This document shows positions 12,796 to 24,872 of a DNA stretch of 64,000 nt, in pieces (position 1 is the stretch's first letter; each line of letters opens with the position of its first letter). Location of the stretch: positions 73,319,131-73,383,130 of the forward strand of contig OX578279.1 in the NCBI GenBank assembly GCA_951217055.1, read 5' to 3'. The stretch comes from Gerris lacustris (Eukaryota > Arthropoda > Insecta > Hemiptera > Gerridae). The notes under the pieces are model-generated. The model ran no database searches. It saw only the letters and a program-made list of their open reading frames with translations, and was not told the DNA's origin. A program made the position numbers and the translations under genes.

Positions 12796-13646
12796 AACAG
12801 GTTGTAAAATCATAAAATAAATAAAGTATATGAAATAGGAAGGGAGGAAGCTATGTCCCAAATTAATTGTCAGACTATTTTCCTTTTATTTTCTTGACGA
12901 AGCACGTCCCAGATTTTTCTCTTAAAATAAAAAGGTGAACTTATTTTCTTTTGATAATTGCTCATTTTTTTTTACTAAACTTATATTAATTTTTTTTTAT
13001 TGGTTATTACTAGTTTATTGGAATATTAATTAAGTAATCGGTTTACGTAGTAGACATATTTTTTTCTAAAACTATAATTGTTGTGATACCCTATTTAACT
13101 GTGTTGCTTCCAAGATTTCTGAAGGTATCGAAAAACGTTGTGATCATTCTGAAGTAAGTTTTTTAAGTCATCGAATTCAAAATAATTCTCTAGACAGGAG
13201 CCTTTTTCAGGTATCAGCAATCAATTTTGTCGGTTTGTATGTTCATTCAACATTTTTTTCAAACCATCATTATATCAAACAAAAAGAGGCTCCTTTCAAA
13301 CTTAGCCTATTACTGTCCCATATTAATAGACCTAAATTACTCTCTAACCAGAATTCCTTTGTATTCAAAAAGGCTCATCTCATTTATAGTATTTTTTTTT
13401 TTTTTTATCAAAAGTAGCCCTGTTATGTTCCCATATAAATATCAATCATCTGTTTATATTCAATATTGAAAAAAAATAATAAAAAATTGGTTAATTAGAA
13501 ATCGAAAAATGTTCAAACAACCACACTTTCAATTTCCAGTTAGATCACATTATTTTATACTCTTGTGACCTTTTGTCCTATAATAGATCCTTTTCCTCGC
13601 TATTATCTTTAAAACTAAATTTCTTCCGTCAAAGTTACTTTTATAT

Positions 13647-14373
13647 GGGTCCGTAGGCAAATCCAAGGACCCTTATATTTTCCTGCGTGAGTCTATCTGT
13701 CCGTCCGTATGTCGCCTGCTCTCACGGCTACACCTTTTGTCCGATCACTTTGAAATTTGGCATGAATGTGTATAGTACCTTTCCACACATTTTCAAAATG
13801 TAGCGACCTAAAAAAAACATTATTCACAAGAATTAGAGGAAAAAAACTTCAAAAAAAACTTCGGGTTAAAAATGTTTTATATTTTTTGGAGACTGTGTGG
13901 GGGTTCATATGAAAGGGTACGTTATCTGATTACAAAAATAAATAATATTTTGGACATAAACTTTGATAGGGCGAGCGTAGGTGAGTTTAAAGTTGGTTTG
14001 AAAAGTGCCCCCCCCCCCCCCTTATCTCTCTTATTTAAAGTGCAAAAAATCTGATTAAATAAAGTCCTGAACTTTCTTCGACCAAAAGTAAAGATACCAC
14101 TTTTCGGACATTTCGAAAAAATAATTATTTTTCATTTTATTGACAAAATACGTTCTTTTATAACTATGCTCTTTTCGGTGTATTTATATGTATATAGTCC
14201 GGTTCACTAGCAAAAAATACATGTGTTTTGAGAATATCAGACCCATAGCATGGTTCAAAATATGCTTTTTGCATTTTAAGAAGCACTACCAATAAGTAGC
14301 TCCTACTCATGCAATACTTGGTTGCCTGCGGACCCTCGCTGTGTGCTGACTAGCTCACACTTAACCTGTTTAT
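13647..14373 (+). mobile_element. Family G element ('gggtccgtaggc'), copy 1
   Basis: Starts gggtccgtaggcaaatcc, carries near its 3' end the inverse 'gcctgcggaccct', then a hairpin 'gtgtgctgactagctcacac' and the tail 'cctgttta'. A second, nearly collinear copy at 55329-56033 interrupts a family F foldback. The terminal hairpin is Helitron-like, but there is no CTRR end, so the class is uncertain. Confidence 0.65.
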
Positions 14374-15726
14374 AGTACTTACCTGTATTAGTATCACCAT
14401 GGACTACACCATCAACTGATTGACTAAATCCTATTTTACGTATTACTAGTCATTAGTATAGTTTATATGCCAGAAAGGAAAGAAGGATTCATATTAGTTG
14501 ACCATTTAATACCAGTTTATAGTTTATACCTTGTAGTCCATGAAAATACCCATGAATCCAGCTTTGACAGGAAAAGCTATAGTTAGCTCATTTCGTTCTA
14601 TCGTTTATACATACTTGGCTTGAAAATTGTTTCATATCCAAGAAACAAATGATTATCTAATAGTATTCGTCTCCTAAGAATTTCTTCTTTTTTGATGATT
14701 AAGAGAGTGATGGCTTCCCAATAAAGTAGAAGCTCCCTTTTTACTACTAAAAGCAAATCTCCTTTGAGGTTAATATGATCTGTGATTAAGAATTTGATTA
14801 ATCTATTTTCGTGTCTAGGTAAAAATCTTATACCTAGATCGGGAATACTTAAATCAAGACCTAAGATTGGAAAGTTTTCATTTTTTTTATTGATATCAGA
14901 GCAGGTTTGATGTATCTAGGAACTTTCCTTGTTTTAATTTAGGATGGCTTTAGTTTATATACAAATCCAGAGCCTCAAAGTAGGCTAGGTACTCGAATGA
15001 TTTTGGAGTCTCTTTGAGAATAGTTACTGCTAATACTGCTTTTCCGGAACGTCCTTACCTCTCCTAGTGCCCTCCATTAAATCTGAATTTCCTTGCTTCT
15101 GCTTCCGAAGGCTTAAATTTTGCAGTGTTCCACTATGTTTCTTTTATAACTGTCAGTTATCTCATTTGTTCCTATTTCAAATTCCTCTTTTATTTTATCC
15201 GTAATAAAGCAAGCCTGTTTTCCTATAACGATTTATTATTATGTTATTTGAAGCTTGTAAAGCACATAGTCCGACAAGAAATCTGAAGAATAAATTGTGG
15301 GAGAAAATATTTTCTCTTAAGACTTAATTGGTGCTAACAATAGGGGTTTAAGGGTGCTAACAAAGAGTGATTAAATAAAAAAAAAGTATATAATTTATAT
15401 AAAATAAATATTTGAATAAGAATTAGTATAATGTTTATTTACATGCATTAAAAAATGAGAAATTATTTATTTCTTGTATATAACATCTCGTTTGCTTGTT
15501 ATTCCAAAAATTATATACTCGTAGATTATTAAGTTGCTAATTAGCAAAAATGATTTTATATTTAATATTATCATTGTTTTATTAATAAAATAAAAAAATA
15601 AATAAAGAGTATATATAATTTACTAATCATTTCATTTTATTCTGTAATTATTCATTAATTAGAATGACTGCTCTAATGAAATGCATTTTTGAAATGATTT
15701 TTCCGTGGATTATGTTTATTAGTTAT
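14374..15726. other. Intergenic stretch downstream of transporter B
   Basis: AT-rich, no gene or strong repeat recognised. A candidate AATAAA for the minus-strand B transcript is at 15636-15641, about 90 nt beyond its stop. Confidence 0.4.
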
Positions 15727-18030
15727 TTACACGTGTAATATGCCATTTGCATTAAGTCCATTAATCTCGGGTTTTTTAGAAGTTTCTTGGGACAAATTGG
15801 GTGCACGAACATTTTGGATTTCTCCTAACGATTTATTTGCAGTTTCCTCAATATAACGATATAGAACAATTAATCCTAGGAAGGATACGATTGAGTAAGA
15901 TGCGAAGTTTGTATAAACACCTAGATAATCGTTGAATAACTGATACTGATTTAAGGATATGAACAAAAGCGTGTTTCTCATAATACTGCAGTAGATTCCA
16001 GCTGTAGAGCGCAGATTGGAAGGGAAGTATTCCGCTTGAAACGTTGTCATCAAGGGTCCTAATCCTAAGTTTACTCCTACACAGTAAATGATGAATCCTA
16101 TGTAAGACATCCATTCCATCCCGCTGAGATCGTACTGAGTTTCGCTTTCAAAAAAGAAATATATACTGAGAATTGAACTGCTCATGGCAACAAGAAAAGT
16201 GGATATGATAACAAGAGGTCGTCTTCCTAGTCTGTCTGCTAAGAAAGCTGCTACGATAGTAGAGGCTAGAAGAAAGACACTCATGACTATAGAGATATAG
16301 TCTGCAGGTATCTGTCCATTACTTTTGTCGAATGTCTGTGTAATGAAATTCGTTGCCGTTCCTGTTAAATATTTAACAAAGCCAAAGACTGTGATTATTA
16401 TAAGAGGTTTTCGACAACTCGGTGCCATGATCAAATCCTTCCAGCCGCCTTTCAACGCGGTTTTTTCCTTTTCGACGGATTCGCGCATTGATTTAAGTTC
16501 TTCAGCGACATCTGTATCTCCTCTAAGCCACATCAACGATTTTTCCGCTCCATGTACGTCCGATTTCATAAGTAGCAAGTACGGGGATTCGGGCATAAAG
16601 ACAAAAGTGACGAAGAATAGAACTGCCGGAATGGCTGAGACATAGATATAATTCTGGTAGCTTAAAAATGGTCCGGTGCTGTAGCAGTACAAGACTCCGA
16701 CGAACCACATGGTTTGTGAGAATCCACAGAGTTCTCCTCTCAAATTTGGTTGGGCGATTTCAGCGAGATATGGGGGTCCTGATGTGTTAATAAAGCCTAT
16801 AGCTAATCCTTGTAACATCCTAGCGACGAACAAACAACTCAGAGATCTGGTGAAGCCGTGGATTATCCATGATGTCATGATTAACGGGAATGTAAGCAGC
16901 AACGCCACCTTTCTTCCCCACCTAGAACAATATAAAAAAATATATTTTAATTAATCAACTTATCCTATTTACTAAACATCAATTAGTTATTTTGTTAAGA
17001 AAAAGTATTCATTCTACTCATTGGTCTTCAGTTAAATCATTTAATGGTTTTATCACTTACCTATCGGCGACGAATCTGCCTGGAACTGGTCCTAGAAGCT
17101 CTCCTACTTCGATGATTGCAACCAGCCAGGAAAGTTGTTCGATGTCCAAACCTTCTATTTCATTGTTAGAGGGTTCGAGGAGCCAAACCGTCAGTGGAGC
17201 GTACCAAGTAAAGCAGACAGCTGTCATCATGCTGCATAATAGGCCTGTCAAAATCAATGAGTAGAAAGTAGAAATAGCGTGATGGTCAAAATTATACACG
17301 TTTCAAAGCTTTAAAAATAGAAGTAGAAAAAAGTCAACTGATTTTGTCAATATAGGAGCGCTCAATTAGCGGGATTATATAGCTAGTATATTTTTGTTTT
17401 TATTATTATTTATTATACATAATTATATTTCAGTCGTTTAAAACAATGTTAGGATTCTATTTATTCATTTCTTTTTTGAAGGGTGTTTGGCAGCATGGTG
17501 ATATACACCTAGATCTGATGTTGAGGAATTTGTACTCATTTAGAATCATGATTTCGTCGCCTTGAGGAAGTTGTGAAATGGTAGAGGGTAGCTGAAAATC
17601 CAGTCTTTCTTTGTATATAATAAAGCTCCGTGGATGGACGACGTTTTGATAAGTGAAGGTAATTACATCCATTGACACTTTACCTTGATAAGGTTCAGGC
17701 ATTACCTGAACCTTATGATAACAGCCTCGGAAAGCTTACGTGATAATTATTAGATTCTATAAGTTTTCGATCACGTGTCAATTCTTTTGTGTTTATTAAA
17801 ATGTTTGTAACGTTTTTTATCAACTTCATTGAACATTTATATTTTTAAACATCTTTGTAGAACTTAAAAAAGAAATTTACTTTTTTAATTAAATCATGTA
17901 TATTAAAATTTTAAACAAAAATAAATTTTAATTCATATTTGTTTTTAATTATTTAAAAGTTAATTTAAAATGAATACTTACAACTGAAAGTTGCTATGTA
18001 CTGTCTAAGAATTGCCTTTGACGAAGTCAT
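15727..18030 (-). CDS. MFS sugar-porter transporter B (Tret1-like), three exons
   Basis: Membrane solute carrier, sugar-porter family. Exons: 17982-18030, 17061-17244, 15727-16921; 475 aa. Donors T|GTAAGT (phase 1) and AG|GTAAGT (phase 2); acceptors TTTGACAG and TTGTTCTAG. N-terminus MTSSKAILRQYIATFS runs straight into TM1 across intron 1. Landmarks: DRWGRK (~77-82), E...RG (~132-139), PESPY (~188), FVKYLTG in TM7 (~260), DRLGRRPL between TM8 and TM9, GLGPLMTT in TM10, ETANKSLGEIQ near the C-terminus. TM7 reads GTATNF where C has GTATIQNF: two residues shorter than its paralogues. Lys-Tyr replaces the usual Gln-Gln, and Thr replaces the TM10 Trp. Exons 1-2 resemble D most, exon 3 resembles C most. 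Preceded by a TATA box and a block shared with D. Confidence 0.93.
17457..17702 (-). CDS. Unassigned 81-codon ORF in intron 1 of transporter B
   Basis: Not recognised. It starts MPEPYQGKVSMDVITFTYQ and ends CCQTPFKKEMNK, with ordinary amino-acid composition rather than the AT-driven composition of random frames here. It lies on the same strand as B between exons 1 and 2. A palindrome (aaggttcaggcattacctgaacctta split around the start) overlaps its first codon. It may be a fragment of a mobile-element protein, a captured exon of another gene, or chance. Confidence 0.25.
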   Translation of the reverse strand: MPEPYQGKVSMDVITFTYQNVVHPRSFIIYKERLDFQLPSTISQLPQGDEIMILNEYKFLNIRSRCISPCCQTPFKKEMNK

Positions 18031-18157
18031 AGTTAAAACTTAATTTATATCAGTCAATTTTAATTAAAATTATTAATATCGATTTAATGTAAATTTAAGA
18101 TTTCAATTAATTTATTCACTGATTATTAACTATAATTGATGTTAAAGAGTACATTGA

Positions 18158-18249
18158 TGGCCAAAATGGCCACTCCACTGCGGCCTGACCCTCCTCACTT
18201 GATCGCTGAACTGTAAAAGATGGATTATTTAATACGATTTTTTTATATA
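18158..18249 (-). promoter_or_regulatory. Candidate core promoter and 5' leader block of transporter B
   Basis: On the minus strand, TATATAAA at 18249-18242 is followed by 'cttttaca' at the normal initiation distance and then by a 27-nt block at 18184-18158 containing the palindrome TGGCCAAAATGGCCA. The block is identical before D (36778-36804), with TATA spacing 58 nt here and 61 nt there, while surrounding leader sequence has diverged. The start codon is 128 nt downstream of the block. Confidence 0.6.
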
Positions 18250-18880
18250 GTAGGGATCATTTTTGTCCTTTTACTTTGTAAATACTGATAATTATCACAT
18301 GTTACATGATTGCTGTTCAAATATTCGAGAAAAATTTAATTCTCGCTAATTTAATTGCATGGCTATCTTGATTTTTGAGTAAATAGCAATGAAGTCATAT
18401 ATTTGTGGACATTTTAATTCTTCTAAAAACTTTGTAATATGTTTATTCAATGATTTTTATTTTTTTTAATTTTTATGGGAGCTAATAACTTACCTTGATG
18501 TAATCTGATTAAATATAACATCTAATTAAAAAAATGGAAAATTAATTCTTATGTACATCTTAAAATTTCTCTTATCTAGTAGCGGTGTAATTTTATTTTA
18601 GCGACCTTCCTTTGTTGACTGGTTATGACATGTTTGATGTTTATGTATTAATATTTCATTTGTAATGCTCTTGTTGAAATGGTAGTCGAAAGAAATGATA
18701 AACAAGACTGTTGGGTTTAGAAATTAGGTTGTTCTATATAGAATAATGTCGTAAAATTGAATTCTGTTTCACTGTAATCTCTGTTCCAATATGTTTTTCA
18801 TATAGTTAGTATTACCAAATGAAGAAATGATCTCGACAATTGCTAAAATATAAGTAAAATGAAAAAAAATACGTGTGGTG
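18250..18880. other. Upstream flank of transporter B, no gene seen
   Basis: AT-rich; expected to hold distal promoter sequence. No element boundaries recognised. Confidence 0.35.
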
Positions 18881-18884
18881 TCGT

Positions 18885-19772
18885 GGAACACCCAGTAGGA
18901 ACGAAGTTCCTTACGCTTTTCATTAAATATAAATTATAAAATCGCTGTAATAACTATGTATACATGGTGGAGTTAGAAAAGAGACAAAATTAAAAGTAAC
19001 TAACTATTTGTACTAGCGGAGTTAAGGCATTTTAAATGAAAATCTGTTTATTATCTTTGAAGCGAGCGTCTTTCAATAAATAATGTATTGTATATTGAGA
19101 AAAAAGTTAATGATAAATTTATAGTTAAAGCAGATGGTTGTAGAACGAAAAAGAACTGTCCTCCCAGGCCCCGTCGCATATTACTCCAATTAAATATTAA
19201 AATAAAAAATATAAATCATTAACTCACAAAAACTTCTGCTTGTATCAGGTTGAAATGTTACATGCTTGTTTCAATTGTACTGTAGGTGATGTATACAAAG
19301 TTTCATTTAAATCTTTACGTTATAACGTAAGATATCGGTAAAAACGTTGTTCTCTTTATTTTAATCGGTTTGGTCCGCTTTAATAAATTTAGCGATCTTT
19401 ATCACTTCATAGTAGTGTCGGTGTTCGTTTTACTAAAAAAATTATTTAAAAAAGTTGTTTGTCTCATTAAATAGATGAAGTTAGAATTTTTTCCCGTCCA
19501 AAAATTCCAATTTTAAATTCGAAGCTTATGTTTACGAGAGCGTTGCGCGTGAATGCTTGGGCGGATAACGTTGTCCAACGAACTAGTCCCGGACATTGGT
19601 AAAATGAACATGTGTACCAAATTTCAACTAAGTCGGTCAACTTTCACTCCAGTTATCGCCATCGGTAGATTTCGTGACGGATTTTGCGTGACGGTGATTT
19701 TGTGACGGTGATTTTGGTCGTTTTTTTCGGATTCACTCCCGGGCTCCAGAACGTGCCATAAGGAACTTCGTT
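18885..19772. repeat. Dispersed repeat with 'ggaacgaagttcctta' ends
   Basis: Left part has the self-complementary 'ggaacgaagttcctta'; right end reads 'cataaggaacttcgttg'. 19385-19660 is collinear with 33650-33925 (shared 'aattccaattttaaat', 'gcgttgcgcgtgaa', 'ggataacgttgtccaacgaa', 'attggtaaaatgaacatgt'). No coding content. Confidence 0.6.
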
Positions 19773-19789
19773 GCAATAAAAATAATTGC

Positions 19790-20045
19790 TTTTTTGTGTG
19801 CAAGACAGTGAGACATTTTCATGTAACGCTTTTTGGTGTCGTTTTTTGGTAACGCTTTTCGAGTTTATGTGCCAAAGTTAAGACATGAAAATGTAAAAAA
19901 ATTGTAAAAGATTTTTGCTTTTGTATATTAGGAATTAAATCGAAAATATGTTGTGCACGAAGAAAGAAAGTACTTTTCTTCTTCTCCAGTTTATTAAGAA
20001 GTAATCTTTTAGTTTCTTCTCCCATATTTTTATAATAAATACAAA
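19790..20045 (-). repeat. Dispersed repeat, inverted relative to 43570-43860
   Basis: Shares with the later copy 'gacattttcatgtaacgc', 'tttttggtgtcgttttttgg', 'tatgtgccaaagt', 'gacatgaaaatgtaaaaaaa' and the Lys-rich tail. A short frame (MGEETKRLLLNKLEKKK...) exists in both copies but shows no domain. A fragment recurs at 25350-25410. Confidence 0.6.
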
Positions 20046-20145
20046 AAAAATATAGTGTATATGTAAGTTTATTAGGAATAAAATTCTAAGGTTTATGGCA
20101 TTTGTACGGTGCAAATCGGAGCAGTATAAGAAAAGTTGTAGTTGA

Positions 20146-20172
<27 letters not shown>
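20146..20172. repeat. Poly-G run of about 27
   Basis: Uninterrupted G homopolymer; the exact length is unreliable in any assembly. Confidence 0.85.
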
Positions 20173-20176
<4 letters not shown>

Positions 20177-21209
20177 ACTGGGGTGAAATATATATTCTCA
20201 ATAAGTCTGCCTCGGGCCTCAGGCCTCAGGTCTTAAGGGTATATTAAATAAAAACTAAGTTTTTATATCCCTATGCGATATTTCAGTTCCACTTGGGGCA
20301 TTATCAAGCTTAGTAATCCTATCTAGACCATCCAAAAAACACCTACATACTAAATTTTGGAATAATCTTAAAAATTCAAACTTCACAGGTAGCAGTAGTA
20401 GTACTAAGGGCGGGGAGGCCTAGCCTGGCAAACAGACCATCTTTGGATCCTTTTTGCCAACCCCAGACGAACCCACACCCCTCAAACCACCTCCACCTCA
20501 TCCTCAAACCTTTGGAAACCTTGGAAACCTTTAGTTTGGATCATAAAGGAGAACTTCACAGGTACTTCCTTTGTCAGTAAAAAGTATCCATTTTCTTATT
20601 ATAAAAGTTACAAATCTTTAAAAAAACTTTTCTCGAAGAGAAAAACTGGAAGGGACGTATTCAAACTGGAACTGGCACCCTGTCATTTTACACTTAAAAA
20701 GATTAAATCAAGTTGTTGAAACCTGTCTTTAGGGTGTTCAGAGATATTAGCTACTGTGGTTGTTTGACAGCTCTCATGCATTTTATCACTATTTACTAAC
20801 TTGTATACGCCTCTCTTCTTTGAGTTTTATTTATTGTTACACCATGTGCACACTTCTCTTTATAAAGTATTGTTTACTGTTACATATGTCTACGCCTCTC
20901 TTCTTTTTTTCTATACTACTGGCGTTGATTCTTTCTTCTTTTACAGTACAGTTTACTTTCGTTTTTTTGTGAATTTATTTTCTTTCTTTCTCACCGACTA
21001 CAATCCTGTTCAGTCCAAGTTTATAGGGTCTTTTGGGATCATCTCTTTACTGGGATAATATGTATCGTTAAAAGAGCACATAGAAATAGCTGGAGTTGAT
21101 TAAAAATAATTTGATTACTGATCTATTTTTCCTAGTGTTTGTGATTATTATAAAAAAATTCAGTGGCTCCTCAAAAAAAAAAAAAAAAAAAAAAAATGCA
21201 CCAAGTCCA
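20173..21209. other. Intergenic stretch, no gene seen
   Basis: Contains a short GC-richer patch at 20410-20520 with C-rich text and 'ggcggggaggcctagcctgg', possibly an old element end, followed by plain AT-rich DNA. The frames at 20760-21060 are Phe/Leu/Tyr-rich and not gene-like. Confidence 0.35.
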
Positions 21210-21212
21210 ATC

Positions 21213-21480
21213 ATGCACCATGAAATGAGCGAATTTTCAAAGAAATCTGCGTATTATTGGCTTATGATAATATAGGAAAACTTTTGTTTAGAATTTGGAT
21301 GGGTGAAAAAAAAAATCGGTGCACAGGGGTGCGGGGTACAAAATAGTATAAACCATTCAAAATGCATGTCGTTGGAAAGCTTTTTAAGAGTACAGTAATT
21401 GTTGTTATGTACACTTTTGTCATATTTTCATATTAGAGGGGGAAAAATTGGAAAAATGGTTAACATTTGACCTCTAAATT
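21213..21480 (+). repeat. Dispersed repeat ('gcgaattttcaaagaaatct'), copy 1
   Basis: Shares 'gcgaattttcaaagaaatct', 'attattggcttatgataata' and 'gaatttggatgggt' with 34085-34200 and 60615-60710. Non-coding. Confidence 0.7.
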
Positions 21481-21577
21481 CTGGCCAACGAAGTCATCCT
21501 TTCTTTTGATATTATTGACATTTTAAAATTTGTTTGAAATTTTTAAGTGCATCCTAAGGGGATATATATCGTCTGGA

Positions 21578-21640
21578 GTGACACATACATACATATACAT
21601 ATACATACATACATACATACATATATACATACATACATAA
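21578..21640. repeat. (ACAT)n microsatellite
   Basis: Runs of acatacat with a few acatat steps. Confidence 0.85.
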
Positions 21641-22176
21641 AAAAAGTGTTAAATTTTAGACATCGATTCAGAATGGCCTAAAACGGATTTCTATTGAGAA
21701 AATTTTCAAAAATTCGCATTACAAAAATTTTGAAGTCATTGCAATAGCTTAATTTTCTTCGAAAATTCGCTAAAACGGGTTAAAAAGGTTGCTCCGCTCG
21801 CTTCATTTGTTTATAAACCTTAATTTGATACAAATCTTCTGTGTATACATACGTTTATTTATTACATGACTATAGAAGTATTATTAACATGTTTTTCACT
21901 TTCTAATCCCACTTTTTCTTATCCAAAAATAGCCTTATCTTTATGACCTATACGCTGTATGGTTTAGGTGACTATCTCAGAACTGAATATCATGTATGTT
22001 TACGTATACTTTAATTGCTTATTTGTTGTGTTGGCTGGTCTAGCGCTGTTAATTAGTGTTAAACACAAGCACTGAATAAAACTAAAGTTGACGTAACTTT
22101 ATGATATGGCTATAGCACTTACTAATCTGTTAAGCTTAAGAAATGCATTTGTTTCATATAATATTATGATAGTACA

Positions 22177-23799
22177 CAGTGGCGTAACTAAGAAATCCGG
22201 CGCCCCCCCGCAGCTATTGAAAATGCGCCTCCTATAGCTAACAAAATTTACCCCCCCCCCCCCCTACTTCTTTTTGTAAAAATAATTTAATTTGCAAACA
22301 GATTATTATTTTCTATTTTTTTTAAAGCTCGTTTACTCGAGTACAGTACTATTACAGTAATTATTTTATTTTTATTCCTTGATAAAAGTAGTAAAATATT
22401 AATATAAATTGATGAAAACAAATCAACAACCTTACTCCTCGCTTGAAGACTTGAACTGGAATATCTTATACAAATGCATATAAAGCCACTGAATACCTAA
22501 TTAAGAAACTAAAAGACAATATACAACTAAGCACATCTCTGCTAACAGTTGAAATTAATCTGGGATTATATGCGGGCTACTTTCGACAAACTATCCAAAA
22601 AATAGGAAGGAAATAGGCGCTCACGGTTTCAACTTAAATGGGACCAACAATAAGTTGAATCATGATCATGACCCACCATCCGAATTTCATTCACATTGGA
22701 TGAGTATTAGCGACAGACAGTCAGACACGAAAACAAAAATGTTTCCTGTTATCTAAAACGGATTTCTGTCTTAAAATTTTTGAAATCTGAGACATAATAT
22801 TTGTTCGTTCTTCAGAACGATCACAATAGCTTCAGTTAACTTCGGTAAGCTCGGAAGCAAAAGAAAAAAGTGTTTGCTACTGGAGGAGGAGGAAGATGAC
22901 GATATTTTTAGTTATTAACAAATAGACGTGACGGGGCTCCTCTAGTCCTGACGGCTATATTATGATAGTCTGAAAAATGCACTCACCCTTTCCAAATAAA
23001 TTCATCACCAAAATAATTTAATTTTACGCACAAAATAACTGAACGTAGAATAAGAAATAAAAAATAGCAGAGTTTTCTAGCGAAAGGAAAGTTAAAGTTC
23101 ACAGCAAATGACACAACCACCCCGTACGAGAGCTATAACTGAACAGAACTGAGCTTGATAAAATGTGATTAATAGATAACAATTCTTAAATAAAAAGGGA
23201 TGGGTAGAAAAGATAACAACTCTAAAGGGAGGTAAAATTAGCTAAGTAAGAAAAGAGTTAGAAACTAAATATAAAGAGGTTGTGATAGGGAAGAAGAAGT
23301 AAGGGGGGTTAAGAAAGAAAGAGGAATACATATTATATAGCAAAGACAAGCGGTAGAGAAAGAGATGGAAGTATAACTTGTTAAAGTTTGGAATAGATTT
23401 CCTTATCTAGTACAGCTAAAACCGGATTAGATAAGAAAAAATTTAGTTGTAATAAACACTTTGATCTCCTGCCAGTCGAAAATGAAGATGGGAGTCCGAT
23501 ATACTTACCCATATTATTATAGGTATAGTGACACTTAACTAGAAAACAAAACTGAGCAATAAGCTCTAAACCATAACATCTCATATCATTCTCACCCTGT
23601 TTAAATTCTATTATTTGTTTATCTCTTATTTATTTTCATCTCCCAAAAATAATTTTATTAAAATAATTCCGCCCACATAGAGTTTCTATTAATTTTTATT
23701 ATTAAATATAAATATTATTGTTTATTCATTTTTCGGCGCCCCCTAGAGCAGGCGCCCCCCCGCGCCGCGGGGTTGGCGGGGGCGCTATTTACGCCACTG
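22177..23799. mobile_element. hAT-like non-autonomous element with 8-bp target duplication, copy 1
   Basis: Begins CAGTGGCGTAACTAAG and ends with the near complement ...tttacgccactg. It is flanked on both sides by ATAGTACA (22169-22176 and 23800-23807). A perfect 8-bp duplication plus CAGTGGCG termini is the hAT superfamily hallmark. C-rich subterminal blocks occur at both ends. 22600-22880 is an inverted piece of the 'gcttccgagc' family, so a nested insertion. No transposase frame is visible; 1623 bp. Confidence 0.85.
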
Positions 23800-24119
23800 A
23801 TAGTACATAATACTATAGGATTAAGACTTTGTGATTCCTTTATTTTCATAATTTTTTTTTTTTTATTTCCCATCAACAAAGGTATTAGATCAGACTGCTT
23901 TATTATTAGGTCGAACGAATTAGCCATTTTATTAATGTTTCCAAGGAGAAATCATTTAGCTCTTACATATTATTTTAAACTCTAGACTAATTGCTTATTC
24001 ATTTGTATTTTTACTTTTCCTCAGTACTAATAGTAGGAAAAGTATTGTTTTCACCAAAAAATTTTTTTTCGAGATTTCAACGGAATTATCCGTTTTAGGT
24101 GTTTTTAAGACCTCCTGAG

Positions 24120-24190
24120 TGGTTTTCAGCATCACGTATGTATGTGTGTTGTATGTATCTGAGTGTGTGTGTGTGTGTATGTGTGTTATC
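24120..24190. repeat. (TG)n-rich microsatellite
   Basis: 'tgtgtgtgtgtgtgta' with interrupted tatg steps, within a longer dispersed repeat that continues to about 24480. Confidence 0.6.
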
Positions 24191-24744
24191 ATCGTAGCGC
24201 CCAAGGTATTTAACCTAGAAAGTTGAAACTTGGCAGAAAAATCAGTCCTAACCTGTAGTTGTGCCGCCCGGAAAATCAACTTTTTCCGCCATCTTGAACC
24301 CAGTTTGCTGAGTCAGCTAAAATATAAAAAAAATCGTAATAAATCGAAAATAGTCCTGATCGAGTTGAAATTAGGCTCGAATGTACCTCTCTGTATGACA
24401 AACAAGCTTACTAAATTTCATTTTGATATTGGCCGCCATTTTGAAGTTATAAATTTTTGAATTTTTAAACTTCTACGGTTAATAATACTGAAAGTATAAA
24501 TAGTTTTTTGACATATAGCATATCGTTGGAACCGAAAAAAATTATGGAACAAATATAAAAAAACCCGATGAAATTCCATTAATTAGTTTAAAAGTTATAA
24601 GCGAATATAATTATTTATTAGTGCGATAATTTTGATGACATCAAAGTTTGTTTACATCTGTCAAAATACCACCAAACTACAAATAATGAAATAAAATATA
24701 AGTGTTAAAAATAAGGTTTTTTTGAAGAAAGACAATAAATCAGT

Positions 24745-24872
24745 TAGTTAAGAACGGTCACCCATCCAAGTACTGACCACGACAAATGCTGCTTCCTCCT
24801 GCTGCGAAGCAGCTGGAGAGGCCACTTTAGTGGCCTCTGAAGTGAGGAAAAGTTCCGAGGTACCCCGTACCC

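Noticed and set aside
24750..24793. 5S rRNA gene
   Set aside because: Only part of the 3' half is present, followed by unrelated hairpin and T run.
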